DNA of 64,000 nucleotides from Ancylostoma caninum (lineage: Eukaryota; Nematoda; Chromadorea; Rhabditida; Ancylostomatidae). The notes under the pieces were generated by a model that was not told the DNA's origin, ran no database searches, and worked only from the letters and a program-made list of their open reading frames with translations. This document shows positions 1 through 13,316 of the stretch, in pieces. The DNA lies in assembly GCA_037903475.1 (NCBI GenBank), contig JBAJFG010000348.1:885501-949500 (forward strand), given 5' to 3'. Each line of letters starts with the position of its first letter. Position 1 is the first letter of the stretch. The position numbers and the translations under genes are program-made.

Positions 1-1784
1 ACACCGTCAGCCGGATATACGTACTAAATCCCATCGATAAGAACATTCATCTGCGCCATGACTCGATAAGGATGGAGGTGACCAAATGTTTGTAGTTGGC
101 GGTCGTAAATCGACGGAAGTGCCGCACCTGCGGTTGTTGCGAATAAAGACATGCAGGCGTCGTAAACGCCGCCGAATCCGTGTGATAATGAAGCGAAGCG
201 CAAGGACGACGTGCACCAGATAATTGCTCGTGTTGTACGTCTTGTCAGCACTGTGGCGGATCTGCATCGTAATAGCAACCAGCTGTCATCGCATTTGTGC
301 ATAAACCGGAAATTCAGCGAAAAATATTAGATGTGTTGAAAAACAAAGAAGAAACGCCCCTGCAATGCAGTTATTCTCCTGCCAGAGTTTCATTTTATTT
401 TTTTAGACGTTACTAGAACGAACATCAGAACTGACTAGTACAATCAAATCTGAACGGGTAAAACCGAAAAAAAAAACTGAATTTGAACAATAACACCTAT
501 ACGTGAGGTGGTCAATGAAATTTTTCATCGTTGAACAGAAAAATATAAATTTTGACCATCTATGCACCAAAAACAAAATAATAAATCGAGAAAGGTCTTC
601 GTTTGATCATGATTTGAAGAAAAACATGATCCTAGGAAAACGTTGGCTGTAATCATCTAACGTTGTGCCTGGAAAAATAGTGCGAGTCCTACGACTTCAT
701 AAAACCACTGAGGCCAGGCGTCAAATTGTTCTGGAATTAGCCTTCGGCAAAAATTACAAATCAATGAATTTAAGTGAAACAAAATTGCTGAATAGGGGGT
801 TTGAAGTATGTATATACGTGAAACAAAATTCGAAAATGCTGGATACGGGGTTTGAAGTTTACAGTGCAATAACGCATGGATGAATTATTCGCTTGTTGAA
901 TCACATAAATGTTTCCTTATATGAAAATTCGATTATGCTTATTCACAGGACACAGATGAAGTACCAGGGCACAAGCACAAAGCTACCCTTCGAAATCGAG
1001 TTAAGAGCATCTGCATTTTGTGGAAGTCACAGTGAAAAAGTTTAAAGGAAGATGTTCAGTGTAAACTTTCGCGAATTTTTATGAAAAGTACCATCAAGTT
1101 GTGGTGAACGTTTACGTGGAAAAGCCAACGACAATGTGGAAGAAAGCCATCGGAACCAACAAAGAGGTTATAAAAGGGGACAAGAGAAACGTAATGAAGA
1201 GGTCATTAAAGGGGACAAGAAGAACGTTTTTCTGGAAAAAAAAGTAGACTTACTGTTTATTGAATACTCGAGTTACTAGATTAGCTTTTATTCTAAGAAC
1301 AGGCCCGGTGTACAGCCATAATTATGAAAATTTTTCTAACGTCGAGAAGCATTCATAGGTAAGACATTCAAAAGAAAAATGATTCCGATTTCTTCCCACT
1401 TTTCCCAATCTCAAACCTGCTTACAATCCTGGAGTTTCTAGAAAGAATACACTGAATCCCTCTGATTCTGTGCATCTTCACCATGCTAAGTGTGACTTCA
1501 GTGATGACCTACGAGCTCAGTAAATATAACATTGAAAGAAGCCTAATATCCCTCCCATCTTTCGCCTAGACAATTTCACTTTTCCGCTTTGCCGATTCTT
1601 TTATTTCGACTAATTTCCATCGCTGTTCTGATAGCGCAGATGAACTCAGTATATTAAGCAAGCAATTAAGTAAGTTAACACTATATCGACTAAGAGTCCT
1701 TAATAAAGGCGAACAAGTCCCCCAATAATCTTCTTAGCGCCAATGCTTAAGGCATTCCATGAAATGCGCGAATCATTCGAGTAG
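1..1784. other. AT-rich upstream flank of vab-7, no gene seen
   Basis: No open reading frame here looks coding. Two imperfect local duplications are visible: a block containing GTGAAACAAAATT and GGGGTTTGAAGT occurs twice between 775 and 862, and AAAGGGGACAAGA occurs twice between 1170 and 1222. Both look like ordinary slippage or tandem duplication. Confidence 0.5.
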
Positions 1785-2010
1785 ATGAGACGCGAGGCCG
1801 TGTGCCCTTGTCTCGTCATGTCTTCGTGTCTCAGTCGCAGTCACGCTCTTTCACGCCAATTATCTGCAATGAGTCCAGTGCTGATTGGTCTAAGCGAAAA
1901 AGGGCGTGGCTACCGTAACGCGCTCGCCCCGGCGACTGAGACTGAGCGAGCGTTCTTGCGGCCTTCACCCTCTCCGTGTCGGTGTCAATCCCAACGAGAT
2001 CCACATCGCC
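1785..2010 (+). promoter_or_regulatory. GC-rich proximal promoter and 5' UTR candidate of vab-7
   Basis: This stretch is much richer in G, C and CpG than the AT-rich flank before it and ends exactly at the proposed vab-7 start codon. It contains an inverted CCAAT motif (GATTGG near 1883) and a CCAATTA near 1856. Its promoter role is inferred from position and composition only; no TATA box or spliced-leader acceptor is obvious. Confidence 0.35.
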
Positions 2011-5000
2011 ATGCAGTCGTTTGCTATTGACTCGCTAATCGGTGACAAGGTAATATTTTTAGGGTTAGAGTGCTTTGGTTGATCCATTATGTTCTCTTTG
2101 TTGTTCCCTGGAAAGTTGATCTGTAGAAAAGAAAGTTTTTCTGGAGGAAATTTCCAATATTTCCGGCTGTTTTCCGCTATTTTTCAGGAAACTGGGGTTG
2201 GAAAAATGTGGAGGTCAAGGATTTTGGTCAATATTATGGCAGTAAAACTACTCTACAACCTTTTCGTGCTTTTTCCGCATTCTGAAATGAGTGACTCGTC
2301 ACTTTTACTACAAGGGGTTTCATAATTGCTGTGACTAATTCAACATTCAAGCATAGGGATCTTCTGAGATTAATCTCAACCTAGTCAAACAGATTTCTTT
2401 TTCACTGTTTGTGACATAACCGCAATTAATGTGGAAAATCTCGAAGAACCTCTGTACAGGAGGGCACATAACCTTATATGGTAAAATCCTGGTGAGAATT
2501 ATCCAGATGCCCAGCAGATAGTGCGGAAATTCCCTTAGGAAGCTCTACAATAGGCTCACCAGATTCTCCTGTTTCCTTCCCTTTCTTCTCTTTGCTGTTA
2601 TTTTCCTTCCATTTTTTAGAACTCCTCATCATCCACTCATCAAGCCCACGTGAGCAGCAGTTCCGACGAGGACTGTTCCCATCGCGAACTTCGACTTCCG
2701 CCAAGCAGTTCCCGGCATCATCCATACTCTAATCCAGGCGAGTTTGGTATTCCCTTCTCACTTTATCCAGACGAACAGTCTTGGCGTCCCCGCGTTTGCT
2801 CCACCGAAGTGACAGTTTGCTTCCAGATGCTTTAGCACAACCATAAACGTATTCATTACATTAGCCCATCCATAATGGGTACTTGCACTAATCAAGATGA
2901 TGTCGTTGAGTGCTTCTGAAGAGCGCGGACTGTTGCCGCGCCGACAGAAAGGCTATAGATTTAAGGATTTGCATAATGTCCGTCTGCAACGTTAGGAGTA
3001 TCATCCATTATATTTGGCTCTAATTATCCACTAGCGCCCTGTTCCACAGTGAAAACGAGCAGTAGAGAAGAATTTTAGGTTCTGTAATCTACAAACATAA
3101 CTAATAACATTTTGCGTAGAAGGTATTCACGCACAATTCGCAATTGGAATCCTAGCGAGTTGGAAATGAACTCGGAAACTGACTTATTTACGTAGCATGA
3201 ATAGGTCAGTTACAGAGCTGAACAAAACAACGTGATTTAATCAGTTATGAATGAGTTAGATTTACTGGATGAACAATTACTCCATTACTGTTGCCATCAA
3301 ATTCTATTACATTAATTCATAGTTTTCGTATCATTTTCATTTTACTCTTTTTTGCTTACCGTTGTAAAACCAAGCTAATTCGAACTCGTACTTCTCTCTA
3401 CTAACTTACCTCATTATTTTCTTTTCACTCTCTTCCGATAGGTAATCTCTTCTCTATTCTATGTTTTTCCTTGAAATTCCAGTCGGTCTTTCAGACACAT
3501 GGATACTCTTTGCTTCTTTAGCACTGCTTTAATGATGGAATTGCCTCAACACGCGACTATTCCAAATCCTGTTCTAGAATTGAATAAGCCAATTTGAGCA
3601 GCTTGTGCTAAACTCTTTGTAGGAATGGGGAGGGAGATTTCGTTGAGGAACATGGAAAATCTGAAGCCTTCCATTCCGATCATGAAAGCACTGCCTGTAT
3701 TATGCCTGTATTACCCACTGATTCAGCGGAAATGCTAACAAAGCTTTATGAGTATCATTTGGTTTACCGTCTGCGTCTCTTTTTTGGACCAGTGATTTCC
3801 CAGAAATCCCCTTCTATGTATATGTTCATTCCTAGCTGGAAGCGAAATTACCTCGTGAGCTCAAAAGAGTGGAGATATTGTTGATCACAATAGTAGTGAG
3901 AACGTTGACGGTCCTATAGGAAAGCTTCGAGAATCTTGGGGATTTTGCATATTTATGGAACGTTGTGTATTAATTCCAGATGTCATGTAGTGATATACCT
4001 TGTATGGACTTCGAAACGCGAACTACTCCGGTCCTGTTTTTTTTCTTTTTACAAAAAAAGGACTTCACTCTTCAAACAAAGTGAAGAGGACTGCTGTAAA
4101 CTTTTCTCCCTCCTTTCTGCGCATTCTCTCTTTTATCAAGATCCTCGAGAACAAATAAATGTCCACGATCCATGATATCTACCTGACTCACTGCACAAAA
4201 GCTCAGCATTTGAGCATTGCATGGGTTTTGTGCGCTACTTTTCCTTTAAAATTGTTCTGCGAATGAATTTACAGGTTAAATGCTATGGTTCAGCAGAAAT
4301 TTGTTGAAACATGTGATATGTCGCGTTGAAATGCTTTAAAACTGGGTTTTGTATCAGTTATAAGTGATGAATGTTTTTTATTTTATTTTATTTTTTATTA
4401 TATTTTTTTATTTTATTCATCTCATTATCGCCGCTTTGCCGATAACAGTAGAAATCTCATAAGGACAAAAAAACTGGCAAAATTGACAAGAGAATCATGC
4501 AAAAGGAAACAATTTACGATTAATACGGGATTTTCTAAATGAACTAGCCCAGAAAATTGAAAAAAAATCCAGGCTAATGCAGTGCTAGGATTCGTGGACC
4601 AAGCTTACGGAAAACGAAAATCATAGCGGTTTGCGACTGTAACGCGGGAAGCGTCGCGGTTTTGATTCCATGCAGAATTGATGCAGATTAAGTTAAAGAA
4701 TTTGCTAATGGCGTTTTGGTAGGAAAATCACTATACAGAAGTCACTTCTCCCTCGCACACCCCGCCTCCTTTAAACAGCGGCTGAATGAGCGTTCCCAGG
4801 TAGTGTTCTAGACTTTCGTCTCATTCGAGATTAGTTTTCGGAGTGATATGTGATACAATTAGCCGTAAGTTGAAAACCAGAAAATATCGGAAAATCTGCA
4901 ACCTCGATATATGTGGTTTTACGAGCTATTCAGGAGGAGTGTACCTATTTTTCCTGGACAGCTCCTCTACAGTGGCAGGGAGGCTAAAACACGACATGCC

Positions 5001-8000
5001 CGGAAATGTTCGCGAATTTCACAAACTTCTGATCTGCTCAGCATTCATTTTCCACGTAAAGGTCGACAACGTCAATCCCAGCGTCTCCGGCTCTGGGCTT
5101 CTTCCAGGCCGGCTCTGTTCCCAGCCTTCTGCTCTGCGCGCGCGCGTGAGACGCGTGTCGTTTTGACAAACGATCGCGTATGCGGTGTCGGCTAATTACC
5201 GTGCTTCGCTTCCATACATTATGGTCCCTTCGAAATGGCCCATCACAACCGACATACTGTGATTAATGAGCTAATCAACACAGATTTACATACACTTAAT
5301 TGTCTCCACGAGACAAAAACCCCGGCTAGCACGCTACCTCATCTGTTACCTTGGGATATGAGCGCAATTCGAGCATATGAGGTTTTTCCTGCAGAGGTGT
5401 AAATGTAGCCTGACCTAATGCATGGGGACATAGGGGTTTTTCCGATGCGCTAAGTTGCGAAATGGAGCAGAAATGGATGATTACAGCTACACAGTGAAAT
5501 GCAGATGTCGCGGTACTGAAATAATGGGAAGTAAGTAGAGATGAGAAGTCTCTAAATAATCTTGCTTCCATCGAAGGTTCGTGGAAGAAACAGTAGTCAC
5601 CCCTAGGATTTCTTCAATATTCTTCTGCCAAAAAATCATTATAATGCATCAACAGTACACAATGAGCGGTTCCTAGCACGAGATGGGTCCACGCTACGAA
5701 ACTGTAGATTATCTCGCAACCAATTCTCCCTTTCATGGGTCAAACCCTGGTCATAGTTTTGACATGAAATCTTCTGGATAATTCAACAGATAACTTTGTA
5801 TAGCCTACAGAAGAACCATCTTTAGGGAGTGGTCGCCGTTGAACTCCTTCTTGTCCACAGTGACCAAATTTGGTTACCTAGGTTTATTCTTCCGAGAGAT
5901 CGGAACAATTTTGAGCCTAGAGAAATTTGGTAGCTTTAAGACAAAGTAGTTAGGTAGTTGTTTTGAATTGTTTTTTTTTTATTTTCTGCAAGGGTAAAGT
6001 TATCGCAGGCCAAATGTGATCCTGTTGAACAATTGATAGTTGACGTGCACGTTCGGTTAGGAGCTGTTTTTCTTCCAAATTACTTTCTGAAACTTAACTA
6101 AAACCTACAAAGCCCACGGGAAAGTCGAACTCCATTTATAATATTGTCCTCTTCTTGAGAACAATGGATGTTCAATTCTGGCACAGAAGATTCCCAACTC
6201 AGAGAAGACAAAATGCAGCGCGGCTCAAATTCCAACCAAACACAGCTGACAACCTCAAACTTAGTGTAAAAACCAAGGACTTAATGCCTCTGTATGTAGG
6301 ATTACTGACTCCATATCGCGTTGTGGGATAGAATGCACTCAGGAACGATGAGATGAACATGCACTAGTACCATCTAGTTTTCTATTTCTTTTCATGCAAA
6401 AAGATTGTTTTTGCATCGTAGTTTATAGTTTTTTCGAAGGTCATAGACGATTGCCTCACCTCTCCCATAGGCTTGTCTACTTCCAGATCTCTAAAAATCT
6501 CAATTCTATTCTAAAAAATAAACTTCATGATGATGCTTTGGATAAATTTATGGAATTTTATAAACATAATTCTCAATAATTGTGCTTAACTTAACGCTTG
6601 AACTACTTTATATGTATGACGAAACATCCTTGGAAGAAACTTGCAGACTCAGGAAGGAATGATGTTTGCATCGTGATTTTCCTACTAAAACCAAATTCTT
6701 TAACTTAGTCTGCATCAATTCTGCATGGAGTCGAAACTTGCATCCATCATTTATAACTGACACAAAACCCAGTTTTGAAACCACTACACCCCACCTATTC
6801 AATTATCGAGTTGATGAGCAGAAACGGAAAAATGGATTTCCATTGTTCCCACTCTACTCCTGCTTCACTGCCCCACCCCCCTCTCTTTAAAAGAAAAAAG
6901 AAGAACTTGTGTTCTCAGCAAAATCTCCTTATCAGTATCTGCAGGCAATTATGACGCGGCGCCGGAAAAACTCGAAACGAAGCAGCGCGACTCGGTCGCT
7001 TTCCCATCGCCGGAGCAATTTTCGAGTCATAAAACTGATCTCGCAAAACGCGTGATTGTGCGATTATGTTGTAAAGAGAGTGTCGAAGTTTGTGTCCGCC
7101 GCACGGATTACGGTAACGCGGACACAGGTGAATCGCACCGATGTCACTGATCGCGGTACGCCTTTATTTAGCGCTGTAAACGAAGCCGGTTGTAAAATCG
7201 TCGCGCACGTCGCGCGATCGCAGCCAGCGCAACTCCGCCGCTCAAACATGTTCTTTGCGATCGTCGATATTCGCCGACGCATAGGGCGATAATTGTTCGC
7301 TGATGGTATACGGTAGATTAACTTTTCTTTAGAGGGCCGACAAGTGGAGCTTCTCTTAGGGAGAAGCCCTTGTGTGGATAGGACGCCCAATTACTCCCAG
7401 CGAGTCCTACGGCAGCACTTGTTCCTCCTCGGGCGCAGCTATATGTCGTGAACCTGGAGTGAAAACAGATGTCGTACCTGACAAAGAGCACCGCCGTTTA
7501 GTGCCACTTAGTGTCATTTTATTACCGCTACCTAACATATGTACTTAGGTTCGGCTATCGACAGGAATAGCCATTGAGAAAAATGAAGAGCGGTGCGACG
7601 AGTCCATTTTAGGTACATGAAACTAGGGCCACGTTCATTTTAAGTCCATCAGAGCAGAGGCAACATTAATCAGGAGCAACGAACTGCTTTCCTAGAGTGG
7701 ACTACGAGTAGACACCATAACTTATGATATTCGTGGTCTTCCGCAAATATTAGCATCAAACTTCACATCTGAAAAAGAAATCTCGTATGGTGTGCAAGTA
7801 GAGCTTGTGCAAATGGATTCTGAACACTACTCTTTTCATTCCTAGGAAACCATCACTTCTAGCAGCTATGGTAACTTTGCCTTTGATGGGAATCCTTCCA
7901 CGTTATTCTCGCACCTATCATTATGAGCACCTGAGAAATTTAACAAACTTAGGAAAGTCAGAAAAAAAGCTAAATCTCATCTGATTACTTCATCAATTTA

Positions 8001-11000
8001 TTTCGTTGTACGCCTTCAACACCACGACTTCAAACCAACATCGCTTATGGATCAGCAAACAGGCCTTCACTTTTAAAATCAATTTGGGTTAGAATGACAG
8101 GAGGGTGGGGAGGGGAATGGCTCAGGCTCAGAAATCGACATGTCACAGTTATTTACAAACTAGTTAATTAGTTACAGGCTGCGTTCCAGGACACATACAT
8201 CTTGTTTGGTTTTCAAATCCAGGAAGATGATGGAGGCAATTCGTTGAATACTTTGACCTTATTTTGTATATTTTTATTAATTATGTAGTTAGCTTTGAAC
8301 AAGCTAAGTTGCAGCATTTTCAGTGCATTACTTTCAATCAACTACTTGAAAATAAAACAGAGAATGACCTGCCTGGAGCAGGCACCCTTGAATTTTTTCG
8401 CCTATCCTATAACATTTCCATTATTTAATAACTGGTACATTTGTTGCACGACCGAGCAGTGTTGTTTCCGCGGAGACTATGAATATTTTCTTGTTACGGT
8501 AAAAACAAAGGTATGTTATGTGTAATCGTTGCATACTTAGCTCAGGAATGCGTCATATGACACAAACTAAATAGATGTATAGTCTGGTAGCTCAGAAAAT
8601 GCGTCTGTGATCTAGTCTGCAATTACGGCTGCAACACGGATTCTCCCGGCTGATCACTGGTTCGATCGCCGGAAGGGTGCGCCAGGAGTCAGACTTTGCG
8701 GGAAGGTGTAAAAATTAGATAGAACCAAATAATGAGTCGGCTGATACCATACTGATCCGTAATTGCAGACAAATTCCCAGAAACACTCTCCAAGTTACAA
8801 AACTATACACTAAATGCGGAATAGTTTTCTCCTCTGAGGAGGTTACGCGAATGAAGTTGTGTTGGCAATCTAATGACCAATCTAGAAAAAAAACGATGGC
8901 TGACAGAATTTTACCCTGAGTTTTCATGAAAGAAATTGATTTTCAAAGATAAGCTTTTCTATTCAGAACACAGAACGTTTCCTGTCCAAACCTAAGGTCG
9001 GAAGTCATGTTTTGATTGTCTTATAGTTCCTGCTTGTACACTCCTGCGGAAGAACGGCTTAGTAATGCATCGGGTGACTCTCAAAAAGTGCGCTCCGTTT
9101 CCGGCGATTCCAGGAACATGTTTCCCGGATCGCTGTGCATGTTTTTGCTCGACATGCACTAATCGCTCAATAATGCGGGCGCAATTAAAGTGCTATTTCA
9201 TCCGTGTGCACGCTCTCGTGGATAATTTGCGCGTTAATTAGTCACAAACTGGTAATAAGAAGTAATTGAGACACTCGCGGCACACACCGTATACCTCGTA
9301 AACGAGAACTGCTCCACTGCGAGGCCGGATAGCCAGGCAGCAGCGTGTTAATTGAACCCATTTTCGCGATTAAATGTTTTTCGCTGCGGCTCTATGATCG
9401 TCAACGAACACATGCTGGCGAGTGTGCGCGAAAAACAGCCAATAAGCTGATGCCAGGGAAACATTTTCGCCGCCGCGGCCTTTATGATGTTCTCAGGGTT
9501 CGAGGCAGCCGCAGGCCTATTACCGTAGTCATAAGCGTTCGTCGAAACGAGCAACTAGCATCCCATTACTGAAGTTTGGTGGTTTAGATCCCCGCGACGA
9601 CAGTCAAATTCGACGGTATCGTACGGCTTTCTCTCGGGAGCAGATTGGTCGATTGGAGCGCGAATTCGCCAAGGAGAACTACGTTTCACGGAAGACGCGA
9701 GGGGAACTAGCTGCCGAATTGAATCTCCCGGAAGGGACCATTAAGGTGAGGATCAAAAGCTCCACTAATAGCATTGTTAATAAAAATGGTTCTGCACGAA
9801 TTACGGGTTTAGTCCACGAATATTATCCTTGACCTCCTGAGAAAATGTGTCTTTCACCAGTGAGAATACTTCATATTCTTTGGGATCCCAGAAAATGCTG
9901 GAAGAAAAGGAAGTGTTTAGGCAGTTTTCTCAGGATGATTTTTCACGTGGCTTCTAGGGCCTTGAAAAGAAAACGGCACTGTTTTTTTTTCGCTTTTTTT
10001 TTCTCAAGACAAGCTAATGTGTGGCAAATGAGGTTGAAATATAGTGAGCAAAAGTAAATATACAAATATTCTGAATTCTATTGATTTTTTCTGCGTTCTT
10101 AGTCAATTCTTCCTAATTCATTAAGGGCCTAACCTCCTTAACGCTTTAAGTCCACAGCCCTTCCATACATGATCCGCACATCCAATCTCAACAGACATTT
10201 TCTTCCCCATGTCCCAGTCATCCACTCTCTCGGACTTCCAGTTTTTTATTGACCTACCGTAGCCCATTATCTATAATCGGCTACCGTAGTCGCGGTCGTC
10301 GCAGCGGCGGCGGTGGCGCGTGATGGGTGTGTATGTGTGAGCGGGGTGTTGGGGGAAAACTCTTAAGGCGTAATTCATACTTCCTCGGGGACAGAGGATT
10401 TGACTGCATAAAGCTATATGAAGAGATGTGTTATGCGCGCGGAGATGATTGATGGCGGGAAGGCGGCCTTCAGAAGCCATCAGAGACACACGAGCCGAGC
10501 AAGCCGAGCGAATGAGCGTCATCACAGCTCTACTCAGGATACCGTTGTTGATGAAATTCGAAAAAAAGATGACTTCCCCTTAATTGAGGGGTCAGATAGA
10601 AGATGTTAACTTTGAGATATACGACTATGTACCTCTCGAATAATGAAAAATAAAAAAAAAAGAAAGTAGGGAACTAAATTCGGCATATTTTAGGGATTTT
10701 TTGTTCTATCGCATGTTCCTGATTCAGGGAACCTTTTGTAAGCCATTTTTTTTATTATTTCATTAAGGTATGGTTCCAAAATCGTCGAATGAAGGACAAA
10801 CGCCAAAAGGTGGGCGGCATCGCATGGCCGCTGATTCCGCCGCAACTCGCCTACCTCATGCACCCGTTCAGCTACGATATGTGGGCAAAAACGGCGTTTG
10901 CTTACCCACCAAGGTGAATTTCCCCTTCCTGACTTACATAAAACTATGTGGAGAATCTGAGTAATCAAGAGCACCTCTTCGCGAACAACGCGGGATGCAA

Positions 11001-13056
11001 TTACTGTATGACGTTTGATCCCAATAAACTAAAAGAGGTTTCTGAACTAAAAGGGGTTTGCATCGCCACGTTACCAGAGGTTGTCCTACGTCCAACACGA
11101 TAAAGAATAGAATTACTCGTCGAGTAAAATAACGGTTGCGAAATCTACTCCTAGTGCATTGAATCGCGATCACCTTTGAAATCGATGATGTTCTTCAAAC
11201 TGAGAAAAATAATGACGACTGCCTTGAACTCCATAGCTATGTATAATTTGAGTTTCAACAGGGCATTAGCAACTCTGCATTTTGACAAAGTTGTGCTCTT
11301 TATATTGCAATACGTAGTTCTACGTATTCAGCTTGCACTTGCCTTTGAACATGGTTCCACATGTGCCTCTTAATAATTATACGTAGTTTTGAAAAAAAGC
11401 CACCTAATGCCGAAGTAAGTAATTGTTAAAGAGAGGCGAACCAGTGGTTCCAGTAACTCGTCCAGGATGATGACCTCGCGCTTGCACGCGCCGCGTTCCC
11501 ATAACACAGCGCTGTCTGCCATCATGTTTGTGTTTTATTAGAAAAATCACCGGCGGTGTTAAATCATCAGCGGGGTTTGACAGATTTACAGCGGCACGCC
11601 GACGCTGCTACCGGCATACCATAACAACAATGCGCAACAAAGCGGCTTTGACGCGTGCCGACCAACTGAGGTCGTGCTCCAGAAGCTATGTGCGGTGGAA
11701 GATTTTTTCTCAAAACATCATTTGTGTAAGCTCAAGAAGATAGGGAGTAAACTCGGCTCGACTCCCTTGCGTGAGAACCATGGATAAGCAGAAGTGTTGT
11801 GTGAGACTGGAAGTTTAAAAGCCGCGTCGCAGTTTGGGTAAACTTCAAAAAACTTGCTTAGAAGACTTGGAGGGATAAAGACATTGCGTATGACTTGAGA
11901 CGTTTCACCTTCTGCCAATTTTTCAAAAATCAGGAAGTCAGAAGCTCGCTTGACTCCTGAATCGATGAACTTCCGAACTTTCGACAACCTGATTCGCTCA
12001 TTCGTGATGGGGGGGTGTGCACAATACAAAACTAGTAACTGCAAAGTGGCCCATAATTATGGCGACATCATGCAAGTTTCAATTCCAATTTGGTCTCTGT
12101 TGCCACATCTTCCTCGGAATCAAATCTATTTACTTGTTAGCTATTGTTCATACTTTCCAAAAATTTCCTACTGATTCTGACATCGGTTCACGCAGTCGTT
12201 CCAATACATAAAGCGATGGGAACAAGTTCTGCTTGAATTGTATGTGAAAGATGTGATAGAAAACGTAAAAATGGGTGACGATTTCACTAATTTTGGCGAT
12301 GATCCCTAAAAAACCTCTAATTTCAACACAGATGCAACCTCATTTGGCTATCACTGAGTTTGACGATTTCGCTGGCGTGCCACCACCAACGAAATTGTCA
12401 GCAGATGGATCACATTTTCGAATTCAATATTCATTTTGTTTTTTGCTTAATAGAGCACAAAAGAACTTTGTCGCATTTTCAAGGATACTATGCAGTAGTT
12501 AGACATAATGATATGACGGTTTTTGAAGACTAACAGATATACGAGGGTGTCTAATTGCCGTACGCGTTAATTAAGGTGACAAATATATAGGGCGAGAAAA
12601 TCTGTAGAACCGAAGGAGCCAGAGTGATGGAAATGTTATTTTGCTTACCTAAAATTTTTTAAAAAAAAGATTAGCTTGGCGTTGCAATTGAAAAGGGATA
12701 AATATAAAAGCAAGTAAACTCATTCAAGAGAAAAACAATAAGAAGATGGTACCACGTTCGGAAGCAGTTTTCGGTGGTTTAGAATTGAAATTTTTAATTT
12801 CGAGAAAAGATGGGATTACGTGATTCCTTGAATTTTACCCTAATGGTCCTCCCTAAGCTGTTATCCACGGATGTAAAACCCGTCTAATTTCAGCCCAATG
12901 CTACCGCAACGAGTGCCGACGATTCCGTTCCCGGTGCCTAATGAAGTGCTGAAGACTACGTCAGAAGAACCTTGTGACGACGTGAAGCCGATCACAATTG
13001 CTACCGCTCTCGAGTTAACCAACGCAACGAACACCGCATCCGCGGAAACCGCGTAG
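2011..13056 (+). CDS. vab-7: Even-skipped family homeobox transcription factor, VAB-7 orthologue
   Basis: Nuclear DNA-binding regulator; in C. elegans vab-7 patterns posterior tissues and DB motor neurons. Five exons join in phase: 2011-2049, 2620-2808, 9497-9745, 10768-10913 and 12894-13056, giving about 261 residues, close to the C. elegans protein (about 250). The N-terminus reads [13 protein letters not shown], a start common in homeobox proteins, followed by a Ser/His-rich stretch. The homeodomain begins [16 protein letters not shown] (exon 3) and ends with [14 protein letters not shown] (exon 4). It is interrupted just before the Val of recognition helix 3, a common homeobox intron position. 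[18 protein letters not shown] is typical of Eve proteins. The C-terminal exon is Pro-rich, then Ser/Thr/Ala-rich, and ends at TAG 13054. Intron 2 is 6.7 kb and holds GC-rich blocks that may be regulatory. cut-6 lies downstream on the same strand. Exon 2 is assigned by phase and position and is the least certain. Confidence 0.9.
6940..7320. promoter_or_regulatory. GC/CpG-rich block inside vab-7 intron 2
   Basis: An island of high CpG content (GCGCGCACGTCGCGCGATCGC-like stretches around 7200) sits in an AT-rich 6.7 kb intron. The open frames through it on both strands look like composition artefacts. A long first or second intron of a developmental homeobox gene is a usual place for enhancers, so this is a candidate cis-regulatory element; no function is shown by the sequence. 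Confidence 0.3.
8582..8700 (+). repeat. tRNA-like (SINE-type) sequence
   Basis: TGGTAGCTCAG at 8585 resembles a pol III A box and GGTTCGATCGCC at 8659 resembles a B box. They are about 64 bases apart, followed by a GC-rich tail. I could not fold a full cloverleaf with paired acceptor stems, so this is more likely a tRNA-derived repeat or tRNA pseudogene than a working tRNA gene. Confidence 0.3.
9040..9480. promoter_or_regulatory. GC-rich, ATTA-dense block just before the vab-7 homeobox exon
   Basis: This intronic block mixes CpG-rich DNA with several homeodomain core sites: CACTAATCG near 9158, CAATTAAAG near 9183, GTTAATTAGT near 9234 and AGTAATTGAG near 9261. It ends about 20 bases before the acceptor of the homeobox exon. 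Clustered TAAT cores next to a homeobox gene fit an auto- or cross-regulatory enhancer; this is inference from motif density. Confidence 0.35.
10265..10520. promoter_or_regulatory. GC-rich block in vab-7 intron 3
   Basis: CpG- and GGCGGCGG-rich DNA in the intron that splits the homeodomain. It has a GCATAAAGC element near 10407 and no convincing coding frame. Possible intronic regulatory element, judged only by composition contrast with its surroundings. Confidence 0.25.
11455..11700. promoter_or_regulatory. GC-rich block in vab-7 intron 4
   Basis: A CpG-rich patch in the last vab-7 intron, with ACAACAATGCG near 11627 (SOX-like ACAAT core). The 71-codon frame across it has no protein-like character. 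Candidate intronic element by composition only. Confidence 0.25.
11718..12044 (-). CDS. Unidentified 108-codon reading frame inside vab-7 intron 4
   Basis: An uninterrupted minus-strand frame opposite vab-7, opening with an alternative start and ending at TGA 11718-11720. The middle part (for example [19 protein letters not shown] and [18 protein letters not shown]) has balanced, protein-like composition. It has no clear ATG, family motif, signal peptide or flanking exons that I could connect. It could be a terminal exon of a nested gene, a transposon remnant or chance. Confidence 0.25.
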   Translation of the reverse strand: MQLLVLYCAHPPITNERIRLSKVRKFIDSGVKRASDFLIFEKLAEGETSQVIRNVFIPPSLLSKFFEVYPNCDAAFKLPVSHNTSAYPWFSRKGVEPSLLPIFLSLHK

Positions 13057-13316
13057 CCTCCGGACCGCTTGTTCTAAAGAGACGTCCAACAAATGTAAAC
13101 CGAATATGCTGCACTGAGTGCAATCATAGTGACCTAACTGGTTTGATGTTTTTTCGGAGGTGTTTTTGCATTTTTTTCACATGTATATTTACTTAGAACC
13201 TTGTACTGTAGGTGTTCTCTATACCCTTCATGTTTGAAGGTCTCAAAAAATGTCTTCCTTAAGATGTGTAGTCTCATTTTTCTTCCAGTGAAATCTTATG
13301 AATTATTGGTTTCAGA

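Noticed and set aside
7064..7390. 108-codon minus-strand frame in vab-7 intron 2
   Set aside because: It follows the GC-rich block. Stop codons are rare there because of composition, and the translation has no protein-like features.
12332..12425. Possible extra vab-7 exon ([18 protein letters not shown])
   Set aside because: It looks somewhat coding, but its phase does not fit: exon 4 leaves two bases and the last exon supplies exactly one, so the direct junction is in frame and this insertion is not.
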